A model generated the notes under the pieces. The model worked only from the letters and a program-made list of their open reading frames with translations. It did not search any database and was not told the DNA's origin. 64,000 nucleotides of DNA from Candidatus Gracilibacteria bacterium (GTDB lineage Bacteria; Patescibacteriota; Gracilibacteria; UBA1369; UBA12473): contig JBAZZS010000001.1 of NCBI GenBank assembly GCA_041658685.1, positions 496,001 to 560,000 on the forward strand, given 5' to 3'. Positions 18,816-27,446 of the stretch are shown here, piece after piece; positions within the stretch are counted from its first letter, which is position 1, and each line of letters begins with the position of its first letter. A program made the translations under genes and the position numbers.

Positions 18816-18816
18816 C

Positions 18817-18893
18817 TGGTGGGCGCTACTGGATTCGAACCAGTGACCTTCTGCGTGTAAAGCAGACGCTCTAACCAACTGAGCTAAGCGCCC
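18817..18893 (-). tRNA. tRNA-Val (anticodon TAC)
   Basis: 77 nt with encoded CCA. Cloverleaf reads GGGCGCT acceptor, anticodon stem TCTGC/GCAGA around loop TTTACAC, and T-loop TTCGAAT. Its first 11 nt are repeated at the far end of the adjoining element (19160-19170). Confidence 0.95.
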
Positions 18894-19170
18894 GGAGTGA
18901 GCATCGAGAAATCACGTTTACGTGAATTTCGAGATGTGAACGGAGGGCGAAAAGTTTCCCACGAAGTGGGATGCTTCGCCCGGAGTAAAAAGCTGAATAA
19001 AGAGATTTGGCCCCGCTTGCGGGGCCGACTTATCGAGTGAGGAGACCGAATCGCGCTTGCGCGTATGAGGTCGACCGAACGAGAGAAGTGGCGCCAGCGG
19101 CGCCAAATCTCAAATAAAGCCTTGACCGGAGGGCCCGCCAGCTTCCCACGAAGTGGGATGCTAAGCGCCC
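18894..19170 (-). repeat. tRNA-5'-associated palindromic element, large copy (upstream of tRNA-Val TAC)
   Basis: 277 nt lying directly against the tRNA 5' end. Read on the minus strand it begins with a copy of the tRNA's first 11 nt (19170-19160), then a hairpin ATCCCAC/GTGGGAA, then a branched structure closed by GAGATTT/AAATCTC enclosing hairpins GGCGCC/GGCGCC, GCGC/GCGC and GGCCCCGC/GCGGGGCC. An extra hairpin-rich stretch (about 18900-18995) makes it about 90 nt longer than the other two copies. No credible ORF. Confidence 0.7.
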
Positions 19171-19219
19171 TCTTATCGCCCCACAATTTAACCTTTTTCT
19201 CGAACAAAAACCAGCTCTT

Positions 19220-20104
19220 TTAATATGTTTTAAACAATGTCACATCTGCATATTGCCCCGAACCCAAAGCGTCCCACATCTGACTCAAGGTCATTGACCC
19301 CTCATTTTTCATCTGGCCCACACGCACTTCTACAATTTGCCCGACAGGGGGAATTAAATCTTTAATAGAAGCCGTTTCTTCCACCTCAACATCCATCGTA
19401 TCACCCACAACTTCCTCCTCTGTTTCACCCCCGGGAACCTCTTCCGGAGGCAAAAGATTGTCATAAAAAAAAGTATAACTATTAAATAAGGTAATCGCCT
19501 CTCCCGTTTTTTTCATGGGCCGAATCGTACGTCCAACAATCTGTAAATCAGAATTTCCCGTAGGATTGGGGTGATAAATCGACACGATAAAAGATCGCTC
19601 CGGATCATCACAAAAAGCACTATAATCCACCGGATAGTTAAAAATACTATCATTATCCGCGACATTAAAACCTAAAAAATGACCGGCAATGGCGACCTCC
19701 GTTCCCCCATTCACCTCATTTCCCATTTTCAAAAAAACGCGCGACTCACTCACTTTCGCTCCATAAGGATCTATATACCCCAAAGGATAAGCCTCTGCCG
19801 GCCAATTATCATGATAATCATCCGTCATCGCTCCAAAAGACACAAAATCCGGATCTTCTTCCGGATAAGCAACATTATAATCTGAAAAACACCGAGCATC
19901 AGAACTCCCATCCCAGGCCATTTGCGTCTCCACCTCCGCATTTCGACACCCCGATCCCGCAGCCAAAAGTCCAATTGAAAGAAGCAAAGCTTGAGAAAAA
20001 GAGCGCTGATGAGAATCAACCCCATGCGGAACAGAACACGAGCGCGCCTCTCTTCCTGCAGAGAGTCCTGATAAAACCACTTCTTTTAATCGATCCAAAG
20101 GCAT
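19220..20104 (-). CDS. Putative lipoprotein, unknown
   Basis: 294 aa. A hydrophobic signal segment (SQALLLSIGLLAAGSGC) with a lipobox-like end lies after an unusually long 36-residue N-terminal extension; no other ATG is available, so a non-ATG start inside the extension is possible. The mature part is acidic, with a Glu/Pro-rich linker (about residues 220-250). No family recognised. Confidence 0.6.
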   Translation of the reverse strand: MPLDRLKEVVLSGLSAGREARSCSVPHGVDSHQRSFSQALLLSIGLLAAGSGCRNAEVETQMAWDGSSDARCFSDYNVAYPEEDPDFVSFGAMTDDYHDNWPAEAYPLGYIDPYGAKVSESRVFLKMGNEVNGGTEVAIAGHFLGFNVADNDSIFNYPVDYSAFCDDPERSFIVSIYHPNPTGNSDLQIVGRTIRPMKKTGEAITLFNSYTFFYDNLLPPEEVPGGETEEEVVGDTMDVEVEETASIKDLIPPVGQIVEVRVGQMKNEGSMTLSQMWDALGSGQYADVTLFKTY

Positions 20105-20216
20105 AATTCCAGTTATCTTAAAAAACGAAGGTGTAAATTTACAATAAAACTACAAATAAGTCAAGTAAAGCAGACCCAAAAAATTCATTAAACGAGTCGG
20201 CTCATTTTTTTGAGTT

Positions 20217-20858
20217 TTAAAAAAACCGATTGAACAAACTATCAAACGCAATTTTTAAATCTTTCCGCTCTAAATACAAAACCAACTCCGTATACGTGGA
20301 AGAAATTTCAATCACATTGATCCCCTGCAACGTCATTTGCTGAAAAAGCATATAAATAATACCGGGTTGGTAATAATGTTTTTCATCAAAAATAACCGCA
20401 ATCCCAACCACATCCTGATTGATATATTTAGGCGCTACTTTTACGATTTTTTTCAATTCTTTTATATATTTTTTATCAAAAATCAGTGTGATTTCATGCC
20501 CACTCTCCGTGATATTGATGTAGCCCAATTTTTTCTTCACATGCGCAAAAAACTGAATCGTATTTTCGGAAACTTTTTGAGTTTTATTGAAAGTAACGGT
20601 ACTCAAATCCGTAAAAACATTTAAATTGTTCAATTTAAAATCACTCGCCTGCGGCATAATGCGCGAATACGTTTTTTGTAAACGCGACAAACTCATCAAA
20701 ATTGAAGGGATCGTTACTTTTTTCTTGGTACGCGCCTCAACAAGAGGTTTTAAATAATCGGCCACTTTTGAAAGATTCAACAATCGGTGCGCCAACCCAA
20801 ATTGCAACAAATCGCATCCTTGAATGATTTCTTTTAAAACATCGGTAATACGAATCAT
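20217..20858 (-). CDS. Protein with C-terminal ACT-like domain
   Basis: 213 aa. N-terminal half is helical. The C-terminal part (about 145-213: GIAVIFDEKHYYQPGIIYMLFQQMTLQGINVIEISSTY) has the beta-alpha-beta-beta pattern of ACT domains like those of aspartokinase. ACT domains bind amino acids; ligand and partner are unknown. No catalytic domain is attached, so a regulatory role is more likely. Confidence 0.55.
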   Translation of the reverse strand: MIRITDVLKEIIQGCDLLQFGLAHRLLNLSKVADYLKPLVEARTKKKVTIPSILMSLSRLQKTYSRIMPQASDFKLNNLNVFTDLSTVTFNKTQKVSENTIQFFAHVKKKLGYINITESGHEITLIFDKKYIKELKKIVKVAPKYINQDVVGIAVIFDEKHYYQPGIIYMLFQQMTLQGINVIEISSTYTELVLYLERKDLKIAFDSLFNRFF

Positions 20859-20968
20859 ATTGTTATATTTTTAACAGTAAATTGAATATTTTATATTTTT
20901 TATATAGAAATTATATATTTAAAAAAATCCCCTGTAAAGAGAGGACATTACCCTTAATAAACCACACC

Positions 20969-21991
20969 ATGACCGCAGAAGAACGCATTTTCCGAGGATC
21001 CCCTCACTATTATGAACGAGTCGAAGGGGTTCGATTCGGACAAGCCGATTTGGATTTTTTATCCTTGAACCTTCCCCCCACCTGCAATTATCGATGTAAA
21101 TTCTGTTTCGCAGGGATGGGGCAAAATCGTCTCCCTGAATTCGCAGACACCTTAAGCATCGAGGAAATTCAATCCTTAATCGATACCGCTCGCGAGCTTG
21201 GAGTTCGCCATCTTGAAATTTCCGGAGAAGGAGAACCTTTTATGTATCCGGGAAAAATACTGGCCATCCTTCGACATGCCACTGAACAAGGAATTCACAC
21301 CACCCTTTTTACAAATGGAGCGCTCCTCAACGAGGCATTATTAACCGAGCTGGCGTCCCATGATGTTTCAATTGCCTTCAGCGTCGACATGCCTGACAAA
21401 GAAGGCTACGAACAATTTGTAGGCAGAAAAAATTCCTATGAAAGGATCATTGAAAATTTGGCAATCGCAAGAGACATGTTTAGACAACGGATTCAAAGAG
21501 TGGACGGACGAACCGTATTCCCTCTCGCCATCCACACCATCATCAACGACCAAAATCGGGGCCAAATCCAAGAAATCCGGGCCTTAACCCAAGATGAAAT
21601 ATTTTTCAGCTTAGCGCCGATGATCCATCGCGGCGATGCACAAATAAATCCCGGGTTGGGAGAAGCCCAACAAGAAGATGCCGACATCATCTCACGAGAT
21701 TCCGATGGGTCCGTGATCGTTTCAGACACCTCAGTGGCAACCATGGGAAGACCGTTGTGTGCAACCTTCCAATACGGCGTAGGCCTCCGCCACAACGGAG
21801 AAGGACTTTTCGACGCCCATTGCTTTGAAAGCGCGGGCCAAATTGGAAATATTCGAGATCTACCCCTGCAAAAAATCGTGGCACGAGTCCGCGCTTTGCA
21901 ACAACGCTATTTTGAAACACATGACGATGGCGGGTTCTGTCCGCTGAGGAATCCAAACTTCGATCGATTTTTAAACACACTCCAAATATGA
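20969..21991 (+). CDS. Radical SAM enzyme, SPASM-like C-terminus
   Basis: 340 aa from the ATG at 20969. The CxxxCxxC cluster motif is Cys39, Cys43, Cys46, followed by a glycine-rich SAM motif (SGEGEPFM). Three further Cys near the C-terminus (LCATF, DAHCFES, GGFCPLRN) could bind an auxiliary cluster. Its stop overlaps the next gene's ATG (ATGA), so it is translationally coupled to an EgtD-like methyltransferase. A role in modifying a small molecule or peptide is likely; substrate unknown. Confidence 0.85.
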   Translation: MTAEERIFRGSPHYYERVEGVRFGQADLDFLSLNLPPTCNYRCKFCFAGMGQNRLPEFADTLSIEEIQSLIDTARELGVRHLEISGEGEPFMYPGKILAILRHATEQGIHTTLFTNGALLNEALLTELASHDVSIAFSVDMPDKEGYEQFVGRKNSYERIIENLAIARDMFRQRIQRVDGRTVFPLAIHTIINDQNRGQIQEIRALTQDEIFFSLAPMIHRGDAQINPGLGEAQQEDADIISRDSDGSVIVSDTSVATMGRPLCATFQYGVGLRHNGEGLFDAHCFESAGQIGNIRDLPLQKIVARVRALQQRYFETHDDGGFCPLRNPNFDRFLNTLQI

Positions 21992-22917
21992 ATCCCAAAC
22001 TTGAAAATCAAATTCTGGGAATTGCGAACGAGCACGTGCAAGGAATTTATACAGACACCTTAACGCGATTCAGTTATGTGAACGGAGGGGCGGATGATTT
22101 CCTGAGATTTATAGAAAATCCGTTGTACACCGGTTTCGCCCAAGAAATCCTTCTCATCCGAAGACTGTTGGCTCGGCAAAAAGGGATCACTCAAGGACGG
22201 CATTTGATCGATCTTGGCCCCGGGAATGGAGTGAAAGCGCTTGAATTGATGCAAGCGGCCAATTTTTCAAGCTACACAGCCGTCGATATCAGCACGCACA
22301 TGCTTGAAATCGCAAGGAAAACCCATAAAAAAGTCACCGGAGTTTCAAGGGCATATCGTGAAATGGATTTCAGCGATCCTGGAAATTTACAAAAAATACT
22401 GCATGAATCGAGACAAATCTTTTTAACTCTACTGGGCAATACGCTAACCAATGAATCAAATATAAAATCTTACCTGAGAAGATGGAGAACCGCCCTTCAT
22501 AACATCGATGCTTATTTTCTCATAGGGCTGGAAACAAATGACAACAACGATCCCGAACAAATAGAGGCCGAATACAATACAGCAGAAAATCGACAACTCA
22601 CATTCAGGCCGCTTGAAAGGATCGGAATACGCAGATCCGATGGGATCCTAAATATCCGATTTAACAGAGAAAATCAACGCGTTGAAGAAACCTTTACGTT
22701 TACCTCTGATAAAAGGGTGGAAATCAATGGCCAAACCGTATTTTTCCATAAAGGAAATACCGTGATTCTTTCCATCACTGAAAAACCTTGTTTACAAAAA
22801 ATCACCGAGATGATCAGTAAAAGCGGCTGGGAAATTGTTGATCAAGAGAATGAAGGGAATCAGAGATTAACCCTTGTAAGACCTTGCACGAGCCCTCTCA
22901 CACACCCTGTTTTGTAA
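21988..22917 (+). CDS. EgtD-like SAM-dependent methyltransferase
   Basis: 309 aa, near the length of EgtD (about 320). SAM site LIDLGPGNG at about residues 73-81 and TAVDIS; FLTLLGNTLTNES and LIGLETNDNNDPEQIEAEYN align with the EgtD-like domain pattern for histidine N-alpha-trimethylation. Whether the substrate is histidine cannot be told. The 4-nt overlap with the radical SAM gene implies one pathway. A terminator follows at 22949. Confidence 0.75.
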   Translation: MNPKLENQILGIANEHVQGIYTDTLTRFSYVNGGADDFLRFIENPLYTGFAQEILLIRRLLARQKGITQGRHLIDLGPGNGVKALELMQAANFSSYTAVDISTHMLEIARKTHKKVTGVSRAYREMDFSDPGNLQKILHESRQIFLTLLGNTLTNESNIKSYLRRWRTALHNIDAYFLIGLETNDNNDPEQIEAEYNTAENRQLTFRPLERIGIRRSDGILNIRFNRENQRVEETFTFTSDKRVEINGQTVFFHKGNTVILSITEKPCLQKITEMISKSGWEIVDQENEGNQRLTLVRPCTSPLTHPVL

Positions 22918-22948
22918 TATTTTCAATCCCCCCTCGTTTTTCTTTAAC

Positions 22949-22991
22949 GAGCCGTCTCACCAGCCATCCTAGGGAGTCGGCTCATTTTTTT
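22949..22991 (+). terminator. Rho-independent terminator of the radical SAM/EgtD-like pair
   Basis: Stem GAGCCG (22949-22954) with CGGCTC (22978-22983), an inner TCTC/GGAG pairing, then seven T. Its 3' half is repeated at about 20194-20213. Confidence 0.65.
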
Positions 22992-23069
22992 GATATACAA
23001 AAATCCCGTACCGGTACGGAAGAAACGGGGAAAGGGAAAAAATGCGAGGAAAGAAAGAAAATGCAGGAG

Positions 23070-23090
23070 AAAAATTGCAAAGCAATTTTT
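23070..23090 (-). terminator. Terminator of tRNA-Val(CAC)
   Basis: Perfect 9-bp hairpin AAAAATTGC/GCAATTTTT with AAA loop, 3 nt beyond the CCA end on the minus strand. Confidence 0.7.
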
Positions 23091-23093
23091 CTC

Positions 23094-23170
23094 TGGTGGG
23101 CGATACTGGACTCGAACCAGTGACCTCACGAATGTGAATCGTGCGCTCTAACCAGCTGAGCTAATCGCCC
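23094..23170 (-). tRNA. tRNA-Val (anticodon CAC)
   Basis: 77 nt with CCA. Anticodon stem CACGA/TCGTG around loop TTCACAT; T-loop TTCGAGT. Downstream of tRNA-Leu(GAG) and the 188-nt element on the same strand. Confidence 0.95.
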
Positions 23171-23358
23171 GTAAGGAAAGGTTAGAAAAAAGGGTTAGTC
23201 CGCCAAAGGCGGCGTTTCGAGTGAAAACGGCCGTAACAAACTTGTTTGTTAAAGGACGATTGAACGAAAAACGGTCCCGCAAAGCGGGACAAACCCAATT
23301 ATCAAAAAACTTTGACTGGAGGTCCTGCAAGCTTTCGCCGAAGGCGAATGCTAATCGC
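23171..23358 (-). repeat. tRNA-5'-associated palindromic element (upstream of tRNA-Val CAC)
   Basis: 188 nt filling the gap between tRNA-Leu(GAG) and tRNA-Val(CAC). Far end repeats nt 3-11 of this tRNA (23358-23350). Then come a hairpin TTCGCC/GGCGAA and a branched domain closed by GGGTT/AACCC enclosing hairpins GTCCCGC/GCGGGAC, AACAAAC/GTTTGTT and CCGCC/GGCGG. About 75% identical to the copy at 42782-42970 by eye. Confidence 0.8.
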
Positions 23359-23392
23359 ATGAACTAAGGACCCTCGTTACGCTTCGTGTCTA

Positions 23393-23481
23393 TGGTGCCC
23401 AGGAGAAGACTTGAACTTCCACGACCAAAAAAGGCCACTAGCCCCTCAAGCTAGCGCGTCTGCCAGTTCCGCCACCTGGGC
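23393..23481 (-). tRNA. tRNA-Leu (anticodon GAG)
   Basis: 89 nt with CCA and a long variable arm. Acceptor GCCCAGG/CCTGGGC; anticodon stem CTAGC/GCTAG around loop TTGAGGG. Confidence 0.95.
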
Positions 23482-23526
23482 ACATTATCAAGGATTTCCT
23501 TTCAAAGGACAAAAGAGCACGGCTAT

Positions 23527-24744
23527 TTAATCAGAGGCGGGAGCTCTCGTCAATTCGACTTCCACTTCAAACGTTTCTCCGTCTCGCCATACCTCCATTT
23601 TTATCTTATCTCCAACTTGATAACGCAACACCGCATCTTGCAACGGATAATCCAAACTCAACGCTTCTCCTTCCACGCTTAAAATCACATCCCACTCTTT
23701 AAGCCCCGCTTTTTCCGCAGGCCCTCCCGCCACAATAGGCGACACCTTCGTATCCGGATCTTTAATAATCAAAGCTCCATGATCCATAGACAAATCCAAC
23801 GCCCTAGCTCTCGCCGGGACCAACATCACATAACGTACGCCCAAAATAGGCCTTAAAATTTCGCCGGTTTCCCTCCAACTTTCAATCGCGGACTTCACGT
23901 CATTGATCGGAATGGCAAACCCAATTCCTTGCGCTGAAGAATCCACCGCGGTATTGATTCCAATCACCTCCCCGGCCAAATTCACCAACGGCCCTCCGCT
24001 GTTTCCCGGATTAATCGCCGCATCGGTCTGAATCAACCCATACAAAGTCGACGTTTGCCCAAATCCATCAGATGCAACCACTTTTCGCCCTGTGGCACTC
24101 ACAATCCCGGCTGTGGTTGTGTTTTCATATTCGGCCAACGCATTCCCAATCGCCATAACCTGTTGCCCAACCTGAAGCGTTGATGAATCCCCCAAATCCG
24201 CATACGAAAAATTCCCAACCATGGCTTTTACATCCTCTGTGGCCTCTTCCGATGCCACCAATTGAAGAATCACAAAATCATTCCCGGGATCAATAGCTTC
24301 AATCGTAAGATCAAATTCAGTCCCATCATTCAAATAAGCTTTATAAATGCCTTTGCCATCACTCGTCACATGCTTATTGGAAACCACAATCCCGGAAGGA
24401 TCAATGATAAAACCAGTGCCCCCGGCCACTTCGGTCAAATTCGGTCCCTCTGTGCCATTGGGAGATCCTCCGAACGGATTGGGCCCAAAAGGACTCCCTT
24501 GCTGTTGTTGCCATGCGGAAATATCCCGAAATTCCACAATACTCACCACCGCGGGCGCCACTTTTCCTTGGGCATCGATCATAAACGATTCCTCGATATA
24601 ATCCCCATCGATTTGAGAAGCCCCATTTCCATTTTCATTAATTTTCATCATTAAAAAACTCGACCCAAAACCTCCTGCAGTTCCCAATAAAAAAGATCCC
24701 ATCACAACTCCCACCATCATTCTTTTAGAGAAAACATTAGACAT
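23527..24744 (-). CDS. HtrA/DegP-type membrane-anchored serine protease
   Basis: 405 aa. N-terminal membrane anchor (about 10-33), a Gly/Pro/Asn-rich linker (about 80-102), trypsin-like domain with triad His125 (SNKHV), Asp156 (GNDF) and Ser249 (GNSGGPL), and one PDZ domain (about 300-400). Works outside the membrane in degrading or refolding damaged proteins. One PDZ domain fits DegS/HtrA-type rather than two-PDZ DegP. Confidence 0.9.
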   Translation of the reverse strand: MSNVFSKRMMVGVVMGSFLLGTAGGFGSSFLMMKINENGNGASQIDGDYIEESFMIDAQGKVAPAVVSIVEFRDISAWQQQQGSPFGPNPFGGSPNGTEGPNLTEVAGGTGFIIDPSGIVVSNKHVTSDGKGIYKAYLNDGTEFDLTIEAIDPGNDFVILQLVASEEATEDVKAMVGNFSYADLGDSSTLQVGQQVMAIGNALAEYENTTTAGIVSATGRKVVASDGFGQTSTLYGLIQTDAAINPGNSGGPLVNLAGEVIGINTAVDSSAQGIGFAIPINDVKSAIESWRETGEILRPILGVRYVMLVPARARALDLSMDHGALIIKDPDTKVSPIVAGGPAEKAGLKEWDVILSVEGEALSLDYPLQDAVLRYQVGDKIKMEVWRDGETFEVEVELTRAPASD

Positions 24745-24815
24745 AAGGAAAAATTAAAAGATCAAGCGTTGGTGATTGTAATCAAAACAAGTTCATGTTT
24801 CAATAGAGAGGCCTT

Positions 24816-25391
24816 ATGAAAAAAGCCCTACGAACTCACGCCAAAACGATTCGTGCCTGCATCCTCCCCGATCACCGAACCCGACACAACGCAGACATCC
24901 AAAAAAAGCTCAAAACATTCCCTCTCTTCAAAAATGCAAAAACAGTGCTTTTTTACGTATCTAAAAAAAATGAAGTGGACACGCATAAACTCATTCAAAA
25001 CCATCTCGAACTCAACGATAAAATCACGGTCATTCCCATCACTCATCCCAAAACCAAAACGCTCTCTCTTTCTGTGTTAAAAAACTTTGACGATTTAAAA
25101 AAAGGCGCCTTCGACATCCTCGAACTCCCTCCAAAAAACCGAGTTCCTATTGACCCAAAAGCCATTGATCTTGTAATTGTACCAGGTTTGCTTTTCGACA
25201 AAAGAGGTCATCGTTTGGGCCATGGTCACGGCTATTATGATCGCTTGCTAAAAAAAATAACCGCCCCTAAAATAGGTCTGGCCTACGCATGTCAAATCGT
25301 TCCAAAACTTATGAACGAGGCACATGACGTGCCTGTAGACCATCTAATCACGGAACAACAAATTTTTACTTTTGCTCCTCTTCCAACATGA
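24816..25391 (+). CDS. 5-formyltetrahydrofolate cyclo-ligase
   Basis: 191 aa, normal length. ATP-dependent conversion of 5-formyl-THF to methenyl-THF. Signature GLLFDKRGHRLGHGHGYYDR is intact. Has a weak SD-like AGAGG 6 nt before ATG. Located just upstream of glyA; SHMT makes 5-formyl-THF as a side product, so the pairing makes metabolic sense. Confidence 0.9.
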   Translation: MKKALRTHAKTIRACILPDHRTRHNADIQKKLKTFPLFKNAKTVLFYVSKKNEVDTHKLIQNHLELNDKITVIPITHPKTKTLSLSVLKNFDDLKKGAFDILELPPKNRVPIDPKAIDLVIVPGLLFDKRGHRLGHGHGYYDRLLKKITAPKIGLAYACQIVPKLMNEAHDVPVDHLITEQQIFTFAPLPT

Positions 25392-25563
25392 GTGAAAATC
25401 TTTTGAGCGCACGGAGTCGTAAACACTTTCGGGTCTTGTGGGCCCCGAAGTGGCTTACGACGAAGTTTAGCGAAAATAATTTTCACGAATATCAGCTTGG
25501 AGGGGGATCCCGAAAGGGGGAACCTTAGGTGTCCCCTTTCGTATTCTTTAACTCCTTTTTCCC
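25392..25563. repeat. Intergenic repeat/hairpin region between folate genes
   Basis: No gene. Contains GTGAAAAT/ATTTTCAC-type inverted repeats (25393-25486), an AATATCAGC motif shared with 45790 and 63976, and a hairpin GAAAGGGG/CCCCTTTC (about 25513-25541). The latter part resembles the region 38200-38260 downstream of the HD gene. Confidence 0.5.
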
Positions 25564-26853
25564 ATGCCGCAAGACAACGCACAGGCGCAAATGGTTGCGC
25601 ACAACTGGGCCCTTCTCCAGCAGAACGACCCCACCATCTACAACGCTATTTTGGGAGAGCAATCTCGAGAAAAAAAAGGAATTGAGCTCATCCCCTCCGA
25701 AAACTACACGTACCCCGAAGTGTTTGCAGCCAACGGATCGGTTCTCACCAATAAATACGCGGAAGGATACCCGGGACGACGCTATTACGGTGGACAGGAA
25801 TTCACCGACATTGTGGAATCACTTGCCATTGAACGCGCGAAAAAAGTTTTCCGTTGTGAACACGCCAATGTGCAACCCCTTTCCGGCTCACCCATGAACC
25901 AAGCCGTGTACCTCGCCTTCTTGAAACCCGGCGACACGGTATTAGGGATGGATCTCTCTCATGGCGGTCACCTCACGCATGGACATCCGGTTTCTCACAT
26001 GGGAAAAATCTTCAACTTTGTGCGCTACAAAACTCATCCCGAAGAAAACGGACGCATCGACTTTGACGAACTCGCTCGTGTGGCGCGTGAAACCAAGCCA
26101 AAAATCGTGCTCTGCGGATACACTTCCTATCCTCGAGACTACAACTACGAAGATTTCAAAAAAATTGCAGATGAAGTCGGCGCCATCACCATGGCGGACG
26201 TATCTCACATCGGCGGACTCATTGCCGCAGGCGTAATGCGCAACCCGTTTGACTACGGGTTCGACATTGTCACCACCACCACACATAAGAGTTTGCGTGG
26301 ACCCCGTGGAGGCATGATTCTCTGCAAAGAAAAATACGCCAAAGATATCGACAAATCCGTATTTCCGGGATTACAAGGCGGGCCGCACATGCATTGCATC
26401 GCCGCGATCGCCGTGGCGCTGGGAAAAGCGCTCGAACCTTCCTTTAAGGAATACGGTGCGCAAATTCTCAAAAACGCCAAAGTGCTCGCGCAAACCCTTA
26501 TGGACGGCGGAGCCAAACTCATCACCAATGGGACCGACAATCACATGATGGTCGTAAACACAGTGGAAAGTTTTGGGCTCGGCGGTACGGACGCGGAAAA
26601 AATCCTCGATCGCATCTCCATCACCACGAACAAACAAGTCATCCCCGATGATCCAAACCCGCCTCTCAAACCCAGCGGCATTCGTCTCGGCACTCCTTGT
26701 GCCACGACTCGTGGTATGAAGGAAGCAGAGATGAAAAAAATCGGAAATTGGATGCTCGAAGCCCTCAAAAACCACACCAACGAAGCCAAAATGGCTGAGC
26801 TCAAAAAAGATGTGGAGGCATTCTGCTCCCAATATCCGGTGCCGGGGATCTAG
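25564..26853 (+). CDS. glyA: Serine hydroxymethyltransferase
   Basis: 429 aa. PLP enzyme interconverting serine and glycine with THF. Substrate and PLP motifs are intact: GYPGRRYYGG, MDLSHGGHLTHG, DVSHIGGL and the PLP lysine in TTTTHKSLRGPRGG. Start context CCC-ATG without SD. Supplies one-carbon units and glycine. Confidence 0.97.
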   Translation: MPQDNAQAQMVAHNWALLQQNDPTIYNAILGEQSREKKGIELIPSENYTYPEVFAANGSVLTNKYAEGYPGRRYYGGQEFTDIVESLAIERAKKVFRCEHANVQPLSGSPMNQAVYLAFLKPGDTVLGMDLSHGGHLTHGHPVSHMGKIFNFVRYKTHPEENGRIDFDELARVARETKPKIVLCGYTSYPRDYNYEDFKKIADEVGAITMADVSHIGGLIAAGVMRNPFDYGFDIVTTTTHKSLRGPRGGMILCKEKYAKDIDKSVFPGLQGGPHMHCIAAIAVALGKALEPSFKEYGAQILKNAKVLAQTLMDGGAKLITNGTDNHMMVVNTVESFGLGGTDAEKILDRISITTNKQVIPDDPNPPLKPSGIRLGTPCATTRGMKEAEMKKIGNWMLEALKNHTNEAKMAELKKDVEAFCSQYPVPGI

Positions 26854-26939
26854 CAGGCACGAAGCGTAAAAAATGATTAAACAAGAATTTTAAAAAAATT
26901 CAAGGATTTTATTTGTAAAAAACCTGGTAAATTTTAAAT

Positions 26940-27428
26940 ATGAGTGAAAAACCCCCATCACACCGACCAAACCCTCTATTGTGGTTGGATACCTCTCCAC
27001 CAGAACCCCCCGTAATATTCGAGCTCTCAATCAACCCGATCGTTCCTCCAACTCCTATTGCTGAGCCCCCCGTTTCTATTCCTCCCATTACCCCACCATC
27101 GCCCATTCCATTAGACACAATGGATCCTATCACTTCTTTAAAAGATGAATCTGTTGAAACATTAGAAGAAGACCCCCTACCCGCCCCAGCCGTTAAAATT
27201 ACAGAGGATCCCATAAAATCAATGTGGGAGGAATTAGCAACAAAATTCGCCCCCACTTCCTCCGGTTGGGCCATGGTCGGGATCCCCGTAAAAACCATTC
27301 ACGATATCAGCGCTGCAATTGCAGCTAAAGATGCTAAAACCCTAAAAGCATTAGCTGCTGGGAAAACCGCGACCCAATTTCCTGCTGTTGTCAGCAATAT
27401 ACTAAGAAAATTTGGGCTTCTTAAATAA
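26940..27428 (+). CDS. Hypothetical protein with Pro-rich N-terminus
   Basis: 162 aa, not recognised. Residues 1-65 are rich in Pro (PPTPIAEPPVSIPPITPPSP) and probably disordered or extended; the C-terminal 70 residues are Ala/Lys-rich and helical. No signal peptide. Lies 18 nt before the zinc-ribbon gene. Confidence 0.5.
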   Translation: MSEKPPSHRPNPLLWLDTSPPEPPVIFELSINPIVPPTPIAEPPVSIPPITPPSPIPLDTMDPITSLKDESVETLEEDPLPAPAVKITEDPIKSMWEELATKFAPTSSGWAMVGIPVKTIHDISAAIAAKDAKTLKALAAGKTATQFPAVVSNILRKFGLLK

Positions 27429-27446
27429 AACCACTACAATAGGGCT

